From a bacterium (lineage in GTDB: Bacteria; Zhuqueibacterota; QNDG01; JAFGCO01), in assembly GCA_016932575.1 (NCBI GenBank), contig JAFGCO010000067.1, positions 251,432-315,431 of the forward strand: DNA of 64,000 nt, in the 5' to 3' direction. Position 1 is the first letter of the stretch. The number at the start of each line of letters is the position of its first letter. Shown in pieces: positions 48,125-57,566 of this stretch. The notes beneath the pieces are model-generated. The model was not told the DNA's origin, did not search any database, and saw only the letters and a list, made by a program, of their open reading frames with translations. A program made the translations under genes and the position numbers.

Positions 48125-48161
48125 AAAAATCCCGGAAAATGTCATAAAATCCGGATTTTTT
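48125..48161 (+). terminator. Terminator hairpin in the gltX leader, possible attenuator
   Basis: AAAAATCC(C)GGA / TCCGGATTTTTT: an 11-bp stem with one bulged C and a run of six T, ending 38 bases before the gltX ATG. A second hairpin, CCCGAC/GTCGGG, lies just upstream (48088-48106). I see no promoter between this terminator and gltX. Confidence 0.6.
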
Positions 48162-48199
48162 ATCGATCCCGGATGGAACAAACGGAAACAGGAAAACAG

Positions 48200-49639
48200 A
48201 TGACACACCCCTGTCGCACACGATTCGCACCCAGTCCAACAGGACAAATTCACATCGGTAATGCAAGGACCGCTATTATGAACTGGCTGGCTGCCCGACA
48301 TTTTCACGGGCAGTTTATTCTACGTATCGAAGATACAGACCGGGAACGCTCAACGGAAGCCTCGGAAAAGTCCATTTTGGAGAACCTGCAATGGCTTGGT
48401 CTGGACTGGGATGAAGGCCCGGATACCGGAGGAAAGCGGGGACCTTACAGACAGTCCGAACGTCTGCACCTATATCGGGAAATATTGGATGCGCTGATCC
48501 AAGGCGGTAAAGCCTATTTATGTTACTGTACTGCAGAAGAGCTGGAGAAACGCAGACAGACACAATTGAAACAGAGTGAGCAGCCGCATTATGATGGTCG
48601 ATGTTTCAAACTTTCAGATAAAGAGAGAAAATCTTTTGAAGCGGAAGGCCGGAAGCCATCCGTTCGTTTTCATGTGCAAGCGGAGTCTGTGGCATTCAAT
48701 GATCTGGTTAAAAGTGACATATCTGTGCCAAAGGATTCGATAAGTGATTTTGTGATTGCCCGGCCCGACGGAATGCCCATGTATAATTTCGCCTGTGTGG
48801 TGGACGATCACTTCATGGCTATTACCCATGTCATCCGGGGAGACGATCACGTATCCAATACGCCAAGGCAGATCCTGCTCTACCAAGCCATGGGCTGGCA
48901 GACACCCGAATTCGCCCATATTCCCATGATCCTGGGCAAAGACCGCAACCGGCTTTCCAAACGGCATGGGGCCACATCTGTCTCTCAATTCAGGGAAATG
49001 GGTTATTTGCCCGAAGCCCTGGTCAATTTTCTCAGCCTGCTCTCCTGGTCTTCTGAAAGCGGCGAAGAGATTTTATCCGGGGATCAGCTGATTCGGGAAT
49101 TCAGTTTTAAAAAAGTATCCCGTTCCGCTTCCGTGTTTGACACAGAAAAACTGGATTGGATGAACGGTGTGTACATCCGGGAGAAAACGGATATACACAC
49201 CCTGGCAAAATTGGCTGTGCCTTTTTTCCAGCAGGCCGGATATCCGGTGCCAAATGCCGAAGAGGCACTCCCGGTGATGAAGGTTATTCAAAATAAAATA
49301 GAAAAACTGTCAGAGATCGGGGAAAAAGCCAGGCTCTTTTTTCAGAAAACTGTTGAGCCGGAAAATAATGAGGCCTATGATCTCCTGAAGCATTCAGACT
49401 CACACGCCGTATTTCAGGCATTTCTTTCTGAAACAGAGCAACTCTCCGTCTGGAACAGCGAGACATTTATTTTGGTAATGAAGCAAGTACAGAAAAAATC
49501 GAATGTCAAAGGAAAGGCATTGTGGATGCCAATGCGTGTGGCATTAACGGGTCAGATGCATGGTCCGGAACTGGGCCCGGTCGCAGAAATCCTGGGTCTT
49601 GACAAATGCCGGCAACTGGTCGTACAGGTCCTTGGATGA
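48200..49639 (+). CDS. gltX: Glutamyl-tRNA synthetase
   Basis: 479 residues from ATG 48200 (AGGAAA 6 bases upstream; the ATG at 48173 has no ribosome site and adds a stretch without family match). Class I motifs: RFAPSPTGQIHIGNARTA (HIGH) and RLSKRHGATSV (KMSK as LSKR). C-terminal anticodon-binding helices. It charges tRNA-Glu, possibly also tRNA-Gln in organisms with GatCAB. Its leader contains a terminator hairpin. Confidence 0.96.
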   Translation: MTHPCRTRFAPSPTGQIHIGNARTAIMNWLAARHFHGQFILRIEDTDRERSTEASEKSILENLQWLGLDWDEGPDTGGKRGPYRQSERLHLYREILDALIQGGKAYLCYCTAEELEKRRQTQLKQSEQPHYDGRCFKLSDKERKSFEAEGRKPSVRFHVQAESVAFNDLVKSDISVPKDSISDFVIARPDGMPMYNFACVVDDHFMAITHVIRGDDHVSNTPRQILLYQAMGWQTPEFAHIPMILGKDRNRLSKRHGATSVSQFREMGYLPEALVNFLSLLSWSSESGEEILSGDQLIREFSFKKVSRSASVFDTEKLDWMNGVYIREKTDIHTLAKLAVPFFQQAGYPVPNAEEALPVMKVIQNKIEKLSEIGEKARLFFQKTVEPENNEAYDLLKHSDSHAVFQAFLSETEQLSVWNSETFILVMKQVQKKSNVKGKALWMPMRVALTGQMHGPELGPVAEILGLDKCRQLVVQVLG

Positions 49640-49964
49640 AAATAGGCCATGTTCGGAATCCGGATTGAATTCACAGCCAGCCAATATCATCTCCTCTCAG
49701 CCTGAATGGACAATTTTGAGTTGAATACGGCACTGTTTCAGGCATCAATCAGTATTAGAAACCGTTGAATAAAAATGGCCTGTTTGTTGCCACATTTAAT
49801 TCATTTTTACAATCCAATGGATAGGGATTTCACGATCCGAAATGGCCATAGATAAACTCCAGGGCTGTATGCATAATAGATATTTAAAATTTGAACCATA
49901 GAATAAAAAAATTTGAACAAATAATGAACCGGGAATTAAAAAACACATCAGGGGGATCACGAAT
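49640..49964. other. 325-base intergenic gap, nothing clear
   Basis: Between gltX and the lytic transglycosylase gene. A short imperfect TGGC/GCCA pair with T-rich flanks occurs near 49774, but no convincing terminator, promoter or ORF was found. Confidence 0.4.
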
Positions 49965-51122
49965 ATGCGGCATCTGACTGGACTGCTTCTCTTTATGAGT
50001 CTGAGTATTTACGGACAATCGGATTGTTTCCACATACCGGAAGGACTGGAAAATCGAATCTTCTTCTGGGAAAAGGTGTTTACACACTATTCACTGGATC
50101 AAGTATTGATTCATGATTCTGAACATCCTGAGCGAATTTACCAGGTTCTGGATTTTCGGGAATTGAAAGCACGCGGCCTTCTCTATGAAAAATCCAAAAA
50201 GGAATCCATTCAAACAGCCAGGAATGAAATACGCGCCATCCTCGGGAAACTGGCTGCGACCACAGATACCATACACCTTTCAAAAGAAGAAAAACGCATC
50301 CGGAGATTATTCGATCCAAATGCCAGGCCTTCTGTCTTTCGCCATGCCCGGATCTGCATCCATACCCAGAAGGGGGCCATGGAAACGTTCAAAGCCGGGC
50401 TGATTCGCTCCGGACGGTATGTGCCCGCTATGAAAGTCATATTCAAAGAAGAAGGATTGCCCGAAGATCTGGTCTACCTGGCGCATGTTGAATCGGGATT
50501 CCATCCATACGCAAAAAGCCCGGCTGGTGCCTTAGGAGTCTGGCAGTTTATCCAGTCTACAGGAAAACAGTATTTGAAAATCGGATCCACGATCGATGAA
50601 CGCATGGATCCCATATTATCAACCAAAGGCGCAGCCAAACTGCTGAAATCCAATTATCAGGCAACAGAATCCTGGCCGCTGGCCATTACGGCTTATAATC
50701 ATGGATTGAATGGCATTCAGCAGGCCGTGATCTCTGTACACAGCCGGGATCTGGTGAAAATGATACAAAGTTATAGAAGTCCGTTGTTCGGTTATGCGTC
50801 CAAAAATTTCTATGCAGAATTTCTGGCGGCCCGCCAGATTGCTAAAAATCCACATAAATATTTCTCAAATATTGAACTGGATCCTCCCATTCAGTATAAA
50901 CTGGTGAGGCTGCCGTTTGCCTTTACAATACGGGAAGCGTCTCAAATGTTCAATGTGTCTCAGGAGATCCTGGCAAATATGAATCCGGCGTTGAAACAGG
51001 CCGTTACCCGGCGAGGCAAAAAAATTCCAAGAGGCTATTCCCTGCGTGTTCCCGTGGAGGTCAAGGCTGTCGGTGCCATGATTATTGGTCCGGGAATCGG
51101 AGCGGCTATCCAGGGATTCTGA
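49965..51122 (+). CDS. Secreted MltD-like lytic transglycosylase
   Basis: 385 residues. Signal peptide RHLTGLLLFMSLSIYGQ. The central domain (about 145-270) is a goose-lysozyme-like SLT domain: FKEEGLPEDLVYLAHVESGFHPYAKSPAGALGVWQFI, where the Glu in HVESGF is catalytic, then AITAYNHGLNGI. The C-terminal LysM-like part (AFTIREASQMFNVSQEILANMNPAL) is one degenerate copy. It cleaves peptidoglycan glycan strands to 1,6-anhydro ends in the periplasm. Monocistronic; GGGGATCACG precedes the ATG. Confidence 0.9.
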   Translation: MRHLTGLLLFMSLSIYGQSDCFHIPEGLENRIFFWEKVFTHYSLDQVLIHDSEHPERIYQVLDFRELKARGLLYEKSKKESIQTARNEIRAILGKLAATTDTIHLSKEEKRIRRLFDPNARPSVFRHARICIHTQKGAMETFKAGLIRSGRYVPAMKVIFKEEGLPEDLVYLAHVESGFHPYAKSPAGALGVWQFIQSTGKQYLKIGSTIDERMDPILSTKGAAKLLKSNYQATESWPLAITAYNHGLNGIQQAVISVHSRDLVKMIQSYRSPLFGYASKNFYAEFLAARQIAKNPHKYFSNIELDPPIQYKLVRLPFAFTIREASQMFNVSQEILANMNPALKQAVTRRGKKIPRGYSLRVPVEVKAVGAMIIGPGIGAAIQGF

Positions 51123-51216
51123 TACCGTCAGTTGACGGATCTCATCACTTAATGATGACCAATAAATACGCATAAAGCACACTACATAAAAATGTTCTTG
51201 AAATTTATAAAATACA

Positions 51217-53982
51217 ATGGTAAATAATAAGATGATGACAGCATCCAAATCATCCCGAAAACGGCTGTTCCTTCTGGATGGAATGGCACTTGCCTACAGG
51301 GCTTATTTTGCCTTTATCCGGAATCCTTTGATCAATTCCAAAGGTATCAATACCAGCGGCGTTTTTGGATTCACAAACACGCTCATGCGTATTTTAAAAG
51401 AGGAACAGCCAGATTATGTGGCTGTTGTTTTCGACACATCCGCACCCACATTCCGTCATAAAAAATTTCCGGAATACAAGGCAACACGGGAAAAAATGCC
51501 GGACGAGCTTCGTGAGCAGATTCCGGTCATCCGTAATATGGTCGAGGCATTCAATATCCCAATAGTAGAAAAAGACGGATTCGAAGCAGATGATGTGATT
51601 GGCACATTGGCCAGACGCGCCGAAGCACAGGGCATGGAAGTATTCATGGCGACTGGAGACAAAGATTTTATGCAGCTGGTATCCAGCCGGGTTAAAATGG
51701 TCAGCCTGAAGCGCTCACAAGGTGAAACGGAAATTCTGGATTCCGATGGCGTTATCAAGAAAGTGGGGCTGCCTCCTGAAAAAATTGTCGATTTTCTGGG
51801 ACTTATGGGCGATACATCAGACAATGTACCCGGAGTTCCAGGCGTGGGACCTAAAACTGCCCTGATGCTTATTCGTGATTTCGGATCCATGGATAATATA
51901 CTGGAACATCTGGATGAGATATCGCGCAAAAGTGTGCAGAAAAATATTAGAGAACACCGGGAACAGGCCCTTTTGTCCCGGGAGCTGGTTACCATTCATA
52001 CGGATGTCCCCCTGGACGTTAAGGTTGAGGATTTGAAAGCCAGGACGCCGGATCAGGAAACACTGGTTTCCCTTTTCCGCAAGCTGGAATTTAATCGCAT
52101 GTTACAGGACATTTCAGCCTTAACCGGAAAAACAGCAGACACCATTGAAAAACAATACACGACCATCGAATCACCGGAAGCCCTTAACACTTTTATACGA
52201 AAACTGAAAGGGCAATCGATGTTCGCAATGGATCTTGAAACCACTTCGCTTGAACCAATGACGGCGGACATCGTAGGCCTTTCCTTTTCCTGGAGCCCGG
52301 GAGAGGCATTCTATATCCCGGCACTCATGCCGGAAGAAGATTCGGGAATGATTGCTTCGGATCCCGAATCCCGGCTGAATAAAATTCTCAGCCCCATAAA
52401 ATCCATTCTTGAAAATCCTGATATTCGCAAATGCGGACAAAACATTAAATATGATATGCTCGTGTTAAAACAGCATGGCATCAACGTGAAAGGCGTGGAC
52501 TTTGACAGCATGGTAGCCGCTTATCTGATTGATCCTTCGGCACGGCAGTATAATATCGATGCGCTCGCCATGCAGTTTCTTCAGTATACCAAAATTCCAA
52601 CCAAAGACCTGATAGGCAAGGGGCGCAATCAAATTACCATGGATCTGGTGGCTGTGGAAAAAATATCGGAATATGCCTGTGAAGATGCGGATATCGCATT
52701 TCGGCTGCGAAAAGTAATGGAGCCGCGTCTGGAGAAGGACGGCCTCTCCCATCTGTTCCAGGATGTGGAAATGCCACTGGTCTCTGTGCTCATGATGCTG
52801 GAGGAAAATGGTGTGGCACTGGATACGAAGTTGCTCAGGGAGATGTCCCTGGAAATGCAGAATCAGCTCAATGATCTGGAAACCGAAATCTATGAAATCG
52901 CGGGCGAATCCTTCAATATTAATTCAACCCAGCAGCTGGGTATTATTCTATTTGAAAAACTCAAGGTACACGAAATCCTTGGAAAACGGAAGGCCAAACG
53001 AACAAAAACCGGATATGCGACGGATGTTCGCGTGCTGGAAAGCCTGTCCGCACATCCGCTACCAAAAAGACTGCTGGATTACCGACAGCTGACCAAATTA
53101 AAATCCACCTACGTGGACGCATTGCCTGCACTCATCTGCAAATCCACCGGGCGGGTTCATGCCAGCTTCAATCAGACAGTTGCAGCGACAGGACGTCTTT
53201 CCACCAGTAATCCCAATCTGCAGAACATTCCCATCCGTACAGAACTCGGCCGGGAAATCAGAAAAGCCTTTGTTGCACAGAAACCGGGCTGGAAACTGCT
53301 TTCTGCGGATTACAGCCAGATCGAGCTGCGGCTGATGGCGCATCTTTCCGGAGACAAAACCCTGCTGGAATCGTTTCAGAGAGGCGAGGATGTGCACCGC
53401 CGGACCGCTTCGGAAATTTTCAGTGTCATGCCTGAACAGGTAACCCCGGATCTTCGCCGACAGGCCAAAACCATCAATTTCGGTATTATGTACGGCATGG
53501 GTGCCTACGGACTGGCCTCACGGCTGAGTATTTCCAATGAAGAAGCCCAGAATTTCATCAGCGCGTATTTTACCCGGTATCCCAAGGTCAATGCATTCAT
53601 TGCCGAAACCATTGCCAGGGCCTACAAACAGGGTTATGTCAAAACGCTGATGAACCGCCGCCGGTACCTTCCGGAGTTAAAAAGCGACAACCGCAACATC
53701 CGGGATTTCGGCGAGCGCACGGCTGTGAACACCCCCATTCAGGGCACGGCGGCCGATCTGATTAAAATCGCCATGATCCATATTGCGGAAATACTTCAAA
53801 AAGAACGCTGGCAATCCAAAATGATCCTGCAGATTCACGACGAACTGCTTTTCGAAGCGCCTGAATCCGAACTGGACAAACTTGCCGACATGGTCCGCAT
53901 GGAAATGGAAGGAGCGATACAGCTTGACGTACCCATCCAAGTCGACGTGGGTACAGGCAGCAACTGGTTCGAGGCACATTAA
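51217..53982 (+). CDS. polA: DNA polymerase I
   Basis: 921 residues. Three domains: 5' nuclease (1-300, LFLLDGMALAYRAYFAF, YKATREKMP, FEADDVIGTLA), 3'-5' exonuclease with an apparently intact active site (AMDLETTSLEP, NIKYDMLVL, YACEDADIAF), and polymerase with motif A DYSQIELRLMAHLSGD, motif B RRQAKTINFGIMYGMGAYGLA and motif C QIHDELLFE. Repairs DNA and removes RNA primers. The start is uncertain among ATG 51217, 51232 and 51235; none has a good ribosome site. Ends at the terminator shared with tRNA-Leu. Confidence 0.96.
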   Translation: MVNNKMMTASKSSRKRLFLLDGMALAYRAYFAFIRNPLINSKGINTSGVFGFTNTLMRILKEEQPDYVAVVFDTSAPTFRHKKFPEYKATREKMPDELREQIPVIRNMVEAFNIPIVEKDGFEADDVIGTLARRAEAQGMEVFMATGDKDFMQLVSSRVKMVSLKRSQGETEILDSDGVIKKVGLPPEKIVDFLGLMGDTSDNVPGVPGVGPKTALMLIRDFGSMDNILEHLDEISRKSVQKNIREHREQALLSRELVTIHTDVPLDVKVEDLKARTPDQETLVSLFRKLEFNRMLQDISALTGKTADTIEKQYTTIESPEALNTFIRKLKGQSMFAMDLETTSLEPMTADIVGLSFSWSPGEAFYIPALMPEEDSGMIASDPESRLNKILSPIKSILENPDIRKCGQNIKYDMLVLKQHGINVKGVDFDSMVAAYLIDPSARQYNIDALAMQFLQYTKIPTKDLIGKGRNQITMDLVAVEKISEYACEDADIAFRLRKVMEPRLEKDGLSHLFQDVEMPLVSVLMMLEENGVALDTKLLREMSLEMQNQLNDLETEIYEIAGESFNINSTQQLGIILFEKLKVHEILGKRKAKRTKTGYATDVRVLESLSAHPLPKRLLDYRQLTKLKSTYVDALPALICKSTGRVHASFNQTVAATGRLSTSNPNLQNIPIRTELGREIRKAFVAQKPGWKLLSADYSQIELRLMAHLSGDKTLLESFQRGEDVHRRTASEIFSVMPEQVTPDLRRQAKTINFGIMYGMGAYGLASRLSISNEEAQNFISAYFTRYPKVNAFIAETIARAYKQGYVKTLMNRRRYLPELKSDNRNIRDFGERTAVNTPIQGTAADLIKIAMIHIAEILQKERWQSKMILQIHDELLFEAPESELDKLADMVRMEMEGAIQLDVPIQVDVGTGSNWFEAH

Positions 53983-54022
53983 ATTATTCCGCAATCCTGA
54001 ATTGTCATTTTATGACCAAAAA

Positions 54023-54050
54023 AAAGCCGCCCTTTTCACCGGACGGCTTT
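54023..54050. terminator. Bidirectional terminator between polA and tRNA-Leu
   Basis: AAAGCCGCCC/GGACGGCTTT forms a 9-bp stem with one mismatch and an 8-base loop, with A-runs on the left and T on the right, serving the plus-strand polA and the minus-strand tRNA. Confidence 0.75.
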
Positions 54051-54052
54051 TG

Positions 54053-54136
54053 TGCCGAAGGTGGGATTCGAACCCACACGAGCGCGAGCTCACACGGCCC
54101 TGAACCGTGCGCGTCTGCCAGTTTCACCACTTCGGC
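54053..54136 (-). tRNA. tRNA-Leu (anticodon CAG)
   Basis: 84 bases on the minus strand. 7-bp acceptor stem GCCGAAG/CTTCGGC, D-arm with GGTGAAACTGGC, anticodon arm CACGG-TTCAGGG-CCGTG with anticodon CAG reading CTG, a long variable arm (GAGCTCGCGCTC), and T-arm GTGGGTTCGAATCCCAC. The long variable arm marks a class II tRNA and fits Leu. The CCA end is not encoded (the sequence continues ACA). Confidence 0.96.
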
Positions 54137-54147
54137 AAGTGCGGAAT

Positions 54148-54176
54148 AATATAAAAATTGACAGCCCGAAAGTCAA
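54148..54176 (-). promoter_or_regulatory. Promoter of tRNA-Leu
   Basis: On the minus strand: -35 TTGACT (54176-54171), exactly 17 bases, -10 TATATT (54153-54148), ending 11 bases before the tRNA 5' end. Confidence 0.7.
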
Positions 54177-54187
54177 GCTGATATTTT

Positions 54188-54216
54188 TTGCAAACACGGA
54201 CATTTTACATTATATT
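54188..54216 (+). promoter_or_regulatory. Promoter of smpB
   Basis: TTGCAA (54188-54193), 17-base spacer, TATATT (54211-54216), about 50 bases before the smpB ATG. A second TTGACA on the plus strand at 54159 overlaps the divergent tRNA promoter. Confidence 0.55.
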
Positions 54217-54273
54217 ATACACTTGCGATTGTATATCAATGGACAATGATACATAAAGAAAAAATGTCAACTG

Positions 54274-54750
54274 ATGAGCCAGTCTGATAAAAACAGCAGT
54301 ATAAAAATCGTCACGCAAAACCGGAAAGCACGTCACGACTATCATATCATCGAAACCTGGGAAGCCGGCATGGTTCTGCGCGGCACCGAGGTGAAATCCC
54401 TGCGGGACGGAAAAGCCAATCTGAAAGACAGCTACGCCCGGTTGGAAAACGGCGAAGTGTTCCTTTATAACTGCCATATCTCCCCCTATGAAAAAGGAAC
54501 CTATGCCAATCACGATCCGGAAAGAAAACGAAAGCTCTTGCTCAACCGGCAGGAAATTCGTAAATTAACCGGCAAAGTCGAAGAAAAGGGCCTGACTCTC
54601 ATTGCCCTGAAAATTTATTTCAAGCACGGCATCGCGAAAGTCGAGCTGGGTCTGGCCCGGGGTAAAAAACTGTATGACCGCCGGGCGGACATTGCCAAAC
54701 GTGACATGAAACGGGAAATAGAACGCTCATTAAAACATAAACGTTATTGA
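54274..54750 (+). CDS. smpB: SsrA-binding protein SmpB
   Basis: 158 residues. Brings tmRNA to stalled ribosomes (trans-translation). Family blocks: [63 protein letters not shown], and the basic C-terminal tail [26 protein letters not shown] that reaches into the mRNA channel. Seven bases before tyrS. No strong ribosome site. Confidence 0.96.
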   Translation: MSQSDKNSSIKIVTQNRKARHDYHIIETWEAGMVLRGTEVKSLRDGKANLKDSYARLENGEVFLYNCHISPYEKGTYANHDPERKRKLLLNRQEIRKLTGKVEEKGLTLIALKIYFKHGIAKVELGLARGKKLYDRRADIAKRDMKREIERSLKHKRY

Positions 54751-54757
54751 GGGTAAC

Positions 54758-56026
54758 ATGGGCAATGTTTTCAATACCCTGAAAGACCGGGGCTTTATCT
54801 ATCAAACCACAGACGATGGCGCCATCGAACAGCTGCTGATGAAAAAAAATATCACCTGTTATATTGGATTCGATGCCACTGCGGATTCCCTGCATATTGG
54901 CAGCCTGGTTCCCCTGATGGCCCTGATGCATATGCAGCGTGCTGGCCATCGTCCCATCGCCCTGCTTGGAGGCGGCACCACCATGGTAGGCGATCCGAGC
55001 GGGAAAAGTGAGATGCGCCAGATGCTCACTCTGGATGAAATCAAGACATTCGGTGAGGGCATTCGGGCCCAGTTTGCTCATTATCTGAATTTTTCAAATA
55101 ACAGAGCCCTGATGCTCAATAACGCTGATTGGCTGATGTCCCTCAACTACATCGAATTCTTACGGGACGTGGGCGTGCATTTCAGTATAAACCGAATGCT
55201 GACGGCAGAAAGTGTAAAACAAAGGCTGGAAACCGGCCTTTCTTTTATTGAATTTAATTATATGCTTCTCCAGGCGTATGATTTCTATATCCTGGCCCGG
55301 GATCAGGACTGCATGCTGCAAATGGGGGGTCAGGATCAATGGGGCAATATTGTGGCCGGATCGGATTTAACCCGACGGAAACTCGGCAAACAGGTTTACG
55401 GCATGACCTTCCCCCTGATCACCACGGCAAGCGGTGAAAAATTCGGCAAATCAGCCGGCAATGCTGTTTGGCTGGATAAGAACAAGACTTCCGTTTTTGA
55501 CTTTTATCAGTATTTCCGAAATGCAGATGACCGGGATGTGGAAAAATACCTGGGCCTGTTCACCCTGCTGCCTATAGACGAAGCCAGGGAACTGCCTAAA
55601 AAAAATATCAACCGAGCCAAGGAAATTCTTGCCTACGAAGTCACTTGCCTGGCCCATGGCAGACAGGCGGCCACAGCCGCCTATACAGCGTCCGTCCGTC
55701 AGTTCGGCCAGGCAGATCCGGGCGGCGAGGTTTCCTCCTCTTCGGAAATCATAGATATTCAACTGGACAATGCAGTGCCCATTCCCACCGAGAAACTGTC
55801 GAAGCACCTTCTTTCCGAAGGTCTGTGGATTGTCAGGCTGTTCGTGGAGGCCGGTTTATGCAAGAGCAACGGTGAAGCACGACGGCTGATCAAACAGGGA
55901 GGGGCCTATTTCAATGATCAGCAGGTCTCAAGTGAGGAATTTGACGTACATGAAAAAGACATTTCCGACGATGAAGTCACACTTCGGGCCGGAAAAAAAC
56001 GAGTCAAGAGGATTATTTTCATATAA
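54758..56026 (+). CDS. tyrS: Tyrosyl-tRNA synthetase
   Basis: 422 residues. Class I motifs: GFDATADSLHIGSLVPLMALMH (HIGH as HIGS), MGGQDQWGNIVAGSDLTRR (tyrosine pocket), EKFGKSAGNAVWL (KMSK as KFGKS). C-terminal S4 domain (GLCKSNGEARRLIKQGGAYFNDQQV) for tRNA binding. GAGGGTAAC precedes ATG. Probably cotranscribed with smpB. Confidence 0.97.
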   Translation: MGNVFNTLKDRGFIYQTTDDGAIEQLLMKKNITCYIGFDATADSLHIGSLVPLMALMHMQRAGHRPIALLGGGTTMVGDPSGKSEMRQMLTLDEIKTFGEGIRAQFAHYLNFSNNRALMLNNADWLMSLNYIEFLRDVGVHFSINRMLTAESVKQRLETGLSFIEFNYMLLQAYDFYILARDQDCMLQMGGQDQWGNIVAGSDLTRRKLGKQVYGMTFPLITTASGEKFGKSAGNAVWLDKNKTSVFDFYQYFRNADDRDVEKYLGLFTLLPIDEARELPKKNINRAKEILAYEVTCLAHGRQAATAAYTASVRQFGQADPGGEVSSSSEIIDIQLDNAVPIPTEKLSKHLLSEGLWIVRLFVEAGLCKSNGEARRLIKQGGAYFNDQQVSSEEFDVHEKDISDDEVTLRAGKKRVKRIIFI

Positions 56027-56082
56027 CCGGATTTTATTGATTTTCCATTCATAATTTTTAAGCTGAACCAGCCATTTTTTTA

Positions 56083-56844
56083 ATGATATTAAAAACAAAA
56101 ATAGTCCGTGTAACAGTCGAAAATATCGCTGAATATCCTCAGGCGATTTGTTACATTAATCCCAAAAATGAATTTTTTTCAAAAAAGGTCGAATGGCTCA
56201 AAGAACAATTTCAAAAAGGCTTAATCATTAAACTTCTCTATCTGGAAGACGTCAAAAGACCGGTTGGATTTATTGAATATGTTCCGGGAGAATACTGCTG
56301 GAGACCGGTCAATGCAAAAAATTATATGTTTATTCACTGCCTTTGGACCAACGGCAGAAAATATCAGCACCAGGGACTTGGAACATCTCTGATTGCAGAG
56401 GCAGAAAAGGATGCAACAGAAATGTTTGGAATGGCTGCAGTCACAAGTGACCAGGCTTTCATGGCAAATAAAACACTATTTCTCAAAAACGGATACACGA
56501 TTGTTGCAGAAACCGGAAAAGAGCAATTATTGGTGAAGCAATGGAAAACCGGACCGCTTCCATCGGTAAATGAATCGAAAAATGAATTGGAAAAATATCA
56601 GGAACTCACAATGATATATTCAAGGCAATGCCCCTGGGTTGCCCGGTTTATGGAAGAAGTCAAACCTGTCCTTAGAGAAAAGCATTTAAAACCAAAGATA
56701 ATCGAATTAAAAACAGCAGAAGAAGCCCATCAGGCGCCATCCTTGTATGGCGTGTTTCATCTGATTTATCAGGGAAGATTGCTCGCGGACCGTTATATAT
56801 CAACAACGCGATTTAAGAACATCATCAACAAGGAAATGAAATGA
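56083..56844 (+). CDS. GNAT acetyltransferase with C-terminal YoaP-like domain
   Basis: 253 residues. N-terminal GNAT domain (about 1-150) with the acetyl-CoA loop HQGLGTSLIAEAEKDA and FLKNGYTIVAETGKEQ. C-terminal part (about 170-253) with IYSRQCPWVARFMEEVKPVL resembles the YoaP domain, a small thioredoxin-like fold with a Cys before Pro-Trp. The substrate is unknown. Base use is more AT-rich than in tyrS. It overlaps the hemolysin-III gene by 4 bases (ATGA), so the pair is coupled. The ribosome site is poor. Confidence 0.8.
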   Translation: MILKTKIVRVTVENIAEYPQAICYINPKNEFFSKKVEWLKEQFQKGLIIKLLYLEDVKRPVGFIEYVPGEYCWRPVNAKNYMFIHCLWTNGRKYQHQGLGTSLIAEAEKDATEMFGMAAVTSDQAFMANKTLFLKNGYTIVAETGKEQLLVKQWKTGPLPSVNESKNELEKYQELTMIYSRQCPWVARFMEEVKPVLREKHLKPKIIELKTAEEAHQAPSLYGVFHLIYQGRLLADRYISTTRFKNIINKEMK

Positions 56845-57491
56845 GCAGGCAAAAACGATCTTTCACTATCGGTGAAGAAATTTCACACAGCATCTCCCAC
56901 GGTATCGGGGCCGCATTGGGAATTGCCGCTCTTGTCATTCTGGTGGCTCTGGCCGCAGGACAGCGAGATGCCTGGCGCGTAGTCAGCTTCAGCATTTACG
57001 GAGGATCGCTCATTCTGCTCTACCTGGCATCGACGCTTTATCATGGAATACAGCATAGAACTGCAAAATATGTTTTTGAAGTCCTGGACCACGATGCCAT
57101 CTACCTGCTGATTGCCGGTACATATACGCCGTTTCTGCTCGTGACCATGCGCGGCCCATGGGGCTGGTCCCTGTTCGGGGTCATCTGGATTCTGGCTATT
57201 ACCGGCATTGTCTTCAAATCCATTTTCATGCACCGCATGGAAAAAGTCTCTCTCGCCATTTACATTCTCATGGGCTGGCTGATCATTATCGCTGCCAAGC
57301 CCATGATGGCCCATATGCCAAAAGCAGGTTTTGTCTGGCTGCTGGGCGGCGGTTTGTGTTATACAATTGGCGCTGTTTTTTATGTCTGGAGGCGCTTAAA
57401 ATTCAGCCACTTCATCTGGCATCTCTTTGTGCTGGTCGGAAGCATATTGCACTTCTTCTGCATTTTGCTTTATGTTCTGCCTGAAGATTAA
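56841..57491 (+). CDS. Hemolysin III (PAQR/YqfA) family membrane protein
   Basis: 216 residues, seven hydrophobic helices. Conserved family residues: EEISHSISHGIGAALG, YLASTLYHGIQHR, VLDHDAIYLLIAGTYTPF and HFIWHLFVLVGSILHFFCI, whose Ser/His/Asp set is the probable metal site. Members are in the inner membrane; hemolysis was seen for one homologue, but the ordinary role is thought to be in membrane lipid homeostasis. Confidence 0.92.
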   Translation: MSRQKRSFTIGEEISHSISHGIGAALGIAALVILVALAAGQRDAWRVVSFSIYGGSLILLYLASTLYHGIQHRTAKYVFEVLDHDAIYLLIAGTYTPFLLVTMRGPWGWSLFGVIWILAITGIVFKSIFMHRMEKVSLAIYILMGWLIIIAAKPMMAHMPKAGFVWLLGGGLCYTIGAVFYVWRRLKFSHFIWHLFVLVGSILHFFCILLYVLPED

Positions 57492-57566
57492 AACTGACAG
57501 GATTGGCGGTTTGCCGATGGTTATCAAAAAACCGGATTCAGGCAAATCTAATAAAGAAGATCCTTA

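Noticed and set aside
48012-48203. 63-codon plus ORF before gltX
   Set aside because: It crosses an inverted repeat and a terminator, and lacks a ribosome site.
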